Assembly: GCA_002339135.1 (NCBI GenBank)
Contig: DDJR01000012.1
Span: forward strand, 1 to 31,564
DNA: 31,564 nucleotides
From: Flavobacteriales bacterium UBA2619
GTDB lineage: Bacteria; Bacteroidota; Bacteroidia; Flavobacteriales_D; Sanyastnellaceae
Reading direction: 5' to 3'
Made by a program: the position numbers and the translations under genes. A model generated the notes under the pieces. The model did no database searches, was not told where the DNA came from, and saw nothing but the letters and a program-made list of their open reading frames with translations. How positions within the stretch are numbered: the stretch's first letter is position 1; each line of letters opens with the position of its first letter. This document shows positions 30,633 through 31,564 of the stretch, piece after piece.

Positions 30633-31564
30633 ATGAAACAAACTTTACGATTTGCCTCAGTGATGCTTTTTATTGCAGCTGGTTTACAGGCTCCTTTCTC
30701 AGCCCAGCAAGAAGCTCAGGCCCCTTCTTTTTCTCTAAGCGATTCTCCTCAAGTTCCTGTCGAGTCTAGAATCTCAAAGCCGATGCCCAACCGTTCGGTT
30801 GATGGTTTTAATGAGATTCCTTTAATACCTTTCTCAGAAGAAGGTCAAATTGGCCAGATTGAAAACATTCAAACCCGTGCTTTGGTCGTTCAACGTCAAA
30901 TCATTGGACTTACGCAGTATGATCTTCAGTCAAATGCATCCATCGATGATCGGCTTGTGGGATCAGGTGATGCGATTAGTGCTGGATGGAATATGAGCTT
31001 GGAGACAGGCTCATTTCCTGACCGTGGAACGGGTTACAATTTTTTTGATGGAGACGATTGGGAGGATCAGCCTTATGAGAGTATTGAGAGTATTCGATGC
31101 GGATGGGCTTCGATCGGGCAAACAGCTTCCGGAACAGAATACAGTGTTACACATCCAGGAATTGACACCCCTTTTTTAATCACTTCTCGACAGATGGGTA
31201 GTGGTGACGCTTGGTCCGAAATGAGCATTCCGATGGATGGGCCTTCAGGGGTTCTTTGGCCAAGAACTGCGACAAGCGGAATTGACGGAAATACGATTCA
31301 CGTCTTAGGTGTGTCTACTCCTGTAGCGAATGGAGGCTTTGCTTTTCAAGGGCAAGACGGTGCGCTCATGTACTATCGTTCACTGGATGCTGGGTCCACC
31401 TGGGAACAGGTAACTTTCCCTGAGCTAGACACGACTAATTTCGTGGGCTTCGCTGGAGATACTTACGCGATACACGCTAGAGATGGTGTTGTTGCTTTTG
31501 CAGTGTTTAATGACTTTATGGATACTTTCGTCATGATTTCAGAAGACAATGGGGACAGCTGGAC
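30633..31564 (+). CDS. Secreted protein with Asp-box (BNR/sialidase-like) repeats, truncated by window edge
   Basis: The frame is open from ATG 30633 to the end of the window (310 codons) with no stop. Seen: signal peptide MKQTLRFASVMLFIAAGLQA ending near FSAQQ, a proline-rich stretch at about 26-70, then a beta-rich region with two Asp-boxes, SLDAGSTW at 250-257 and SEDNGDSW at 303-310, both fitting SxDxGxTW. Asp-boxes mark the blades of beta-propellers such as sialidases and BNR proteins, so a secreted or surface propeller is likely, possibly with a type IX sorting domain in the missing C-terminus. Exo-sialidase activity should not be assumed. The gene lies 86 bases after psd. Confidence 0.75.
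   Translation, partial: MKQTLRFASVMLFIAAGLQAPFSAQQEAQAPSFSLSDSPQVPVESRISKPMPNRSVDGFNEIPLIPFSEEGQIGQIENIQTRALVVQRQIIGLTQYDLQSNASIDDRLVGSGDAISAGWNMSLETGSFPDRGTGYNFFDGDDWEDQPYESIESIRCGWASIGQTASGTEYSVTHPGIDTPFLITSRQMGSGDAWSEMSIPMDGPSGVLWPRTATSGIDGNTIHVLGVSTPVANGGFAFQGQDGALMYYRSLDAGSTWEQVTFPELDTTNFVGFAGDTYAIHARDGVVAFAVFNDFMDTFVMISEDNGDSW

Noticed and set aside
1..31564. Mobile elements, phage genes, toxin-antitoxin or defence genes, tRNA or rRNA genes
   Set aside because: None seen; all genes resemble core metabolism, membrane or information-processing families with similar base composition, so no island boundary is evident.

Overview
The window looks like a chromosomal core region of a Bacteroidota bacterium, most likely a marine member of the Flavobacteriales. 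Three things point there. Most 5' ends carry the Bacteroidota -7 element TAnnTTTG rather than a Shine-Dalgarno sequence. Gene families typical of the phylum are present: a DUF3822 protein, TlpA-like DUF4369 lipoproteins, NamZ/DUF1343 and a Gly/Arg-tailed DEAD-box helicase. The gene order rsmD-coaD-thioredoxin-like-NUDIX/pyrE-SRPBCC-birA/rsfS-ftsH-DUF2007-cdsA-psd is also of the Bacteroidota kind. I see no tRNA, rRNA, IS element, phage gene or CRISPR array.

Layout. 1-2638: start of a 2-Cys peroxiredoxin (minus, cut by the window edge), a divergent Ppx/GppA phosphatase, and a DUF4369/TlpA-like lipoprotein. 2695-7499 (all minus): DEAD-box RNA helicase with a 333-residue Gly/Arg repeat tail and a structured leader, a fatty acid desaturase, and a MacB/FtsX-type ABC permease without an ATPase. 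7500-7857 is gene-free and holds the acnB promoter. 7858-16280: aconitase B, a small lipoprotein, the pair LolC/E-like permease plus NamZ muramidase, a divergent cystathionine beta-synthase-like enzyme, and ornithine aminotransferase. 16437-18159: ndk-icd operon with a clear intrinsic terminator. 18261-19923: a 58-residue PspC protein and a convergent RecD-like helicase.

20003-24028 is a tightly overlapping plus-strand operon: membrane protein, DUF3822 protein, rsmD, coaD, and a thioredoxin-fold exported protein that has lost CxxC. 24021-26577 holds NUDIX (minus), pyrE, an SRPBCC-like protein and birA (minus). 26618-30546 is a second chain of start/stop overlaps, rsfS-ftsH-DUF2007-cdsA-psd, joining ribosome silencing, membrane proteolysis and phospholipid synthesis. 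The window ends in a secreted protein with two Asp-box (sialidase/BNR) motifs, truncated at the right edge.

The strongest regulatory signal is the set of TAnnTTTG boxes placed a few bases before start codons. They imply very short or absent leaders, correct several start sites, and produce overlapping or face-to-face promoter pairs (NUDIX/pyrE, birA/rsfS, cbs-like/lolE-like, peroxiredoxin/ppx). The helicase is the exception, with a predicted leader of about 100 nt. I found no convincing undescribed defence or mobile system. The most notable observations concern promoter architecture, coupled operons and divergent members of known families.
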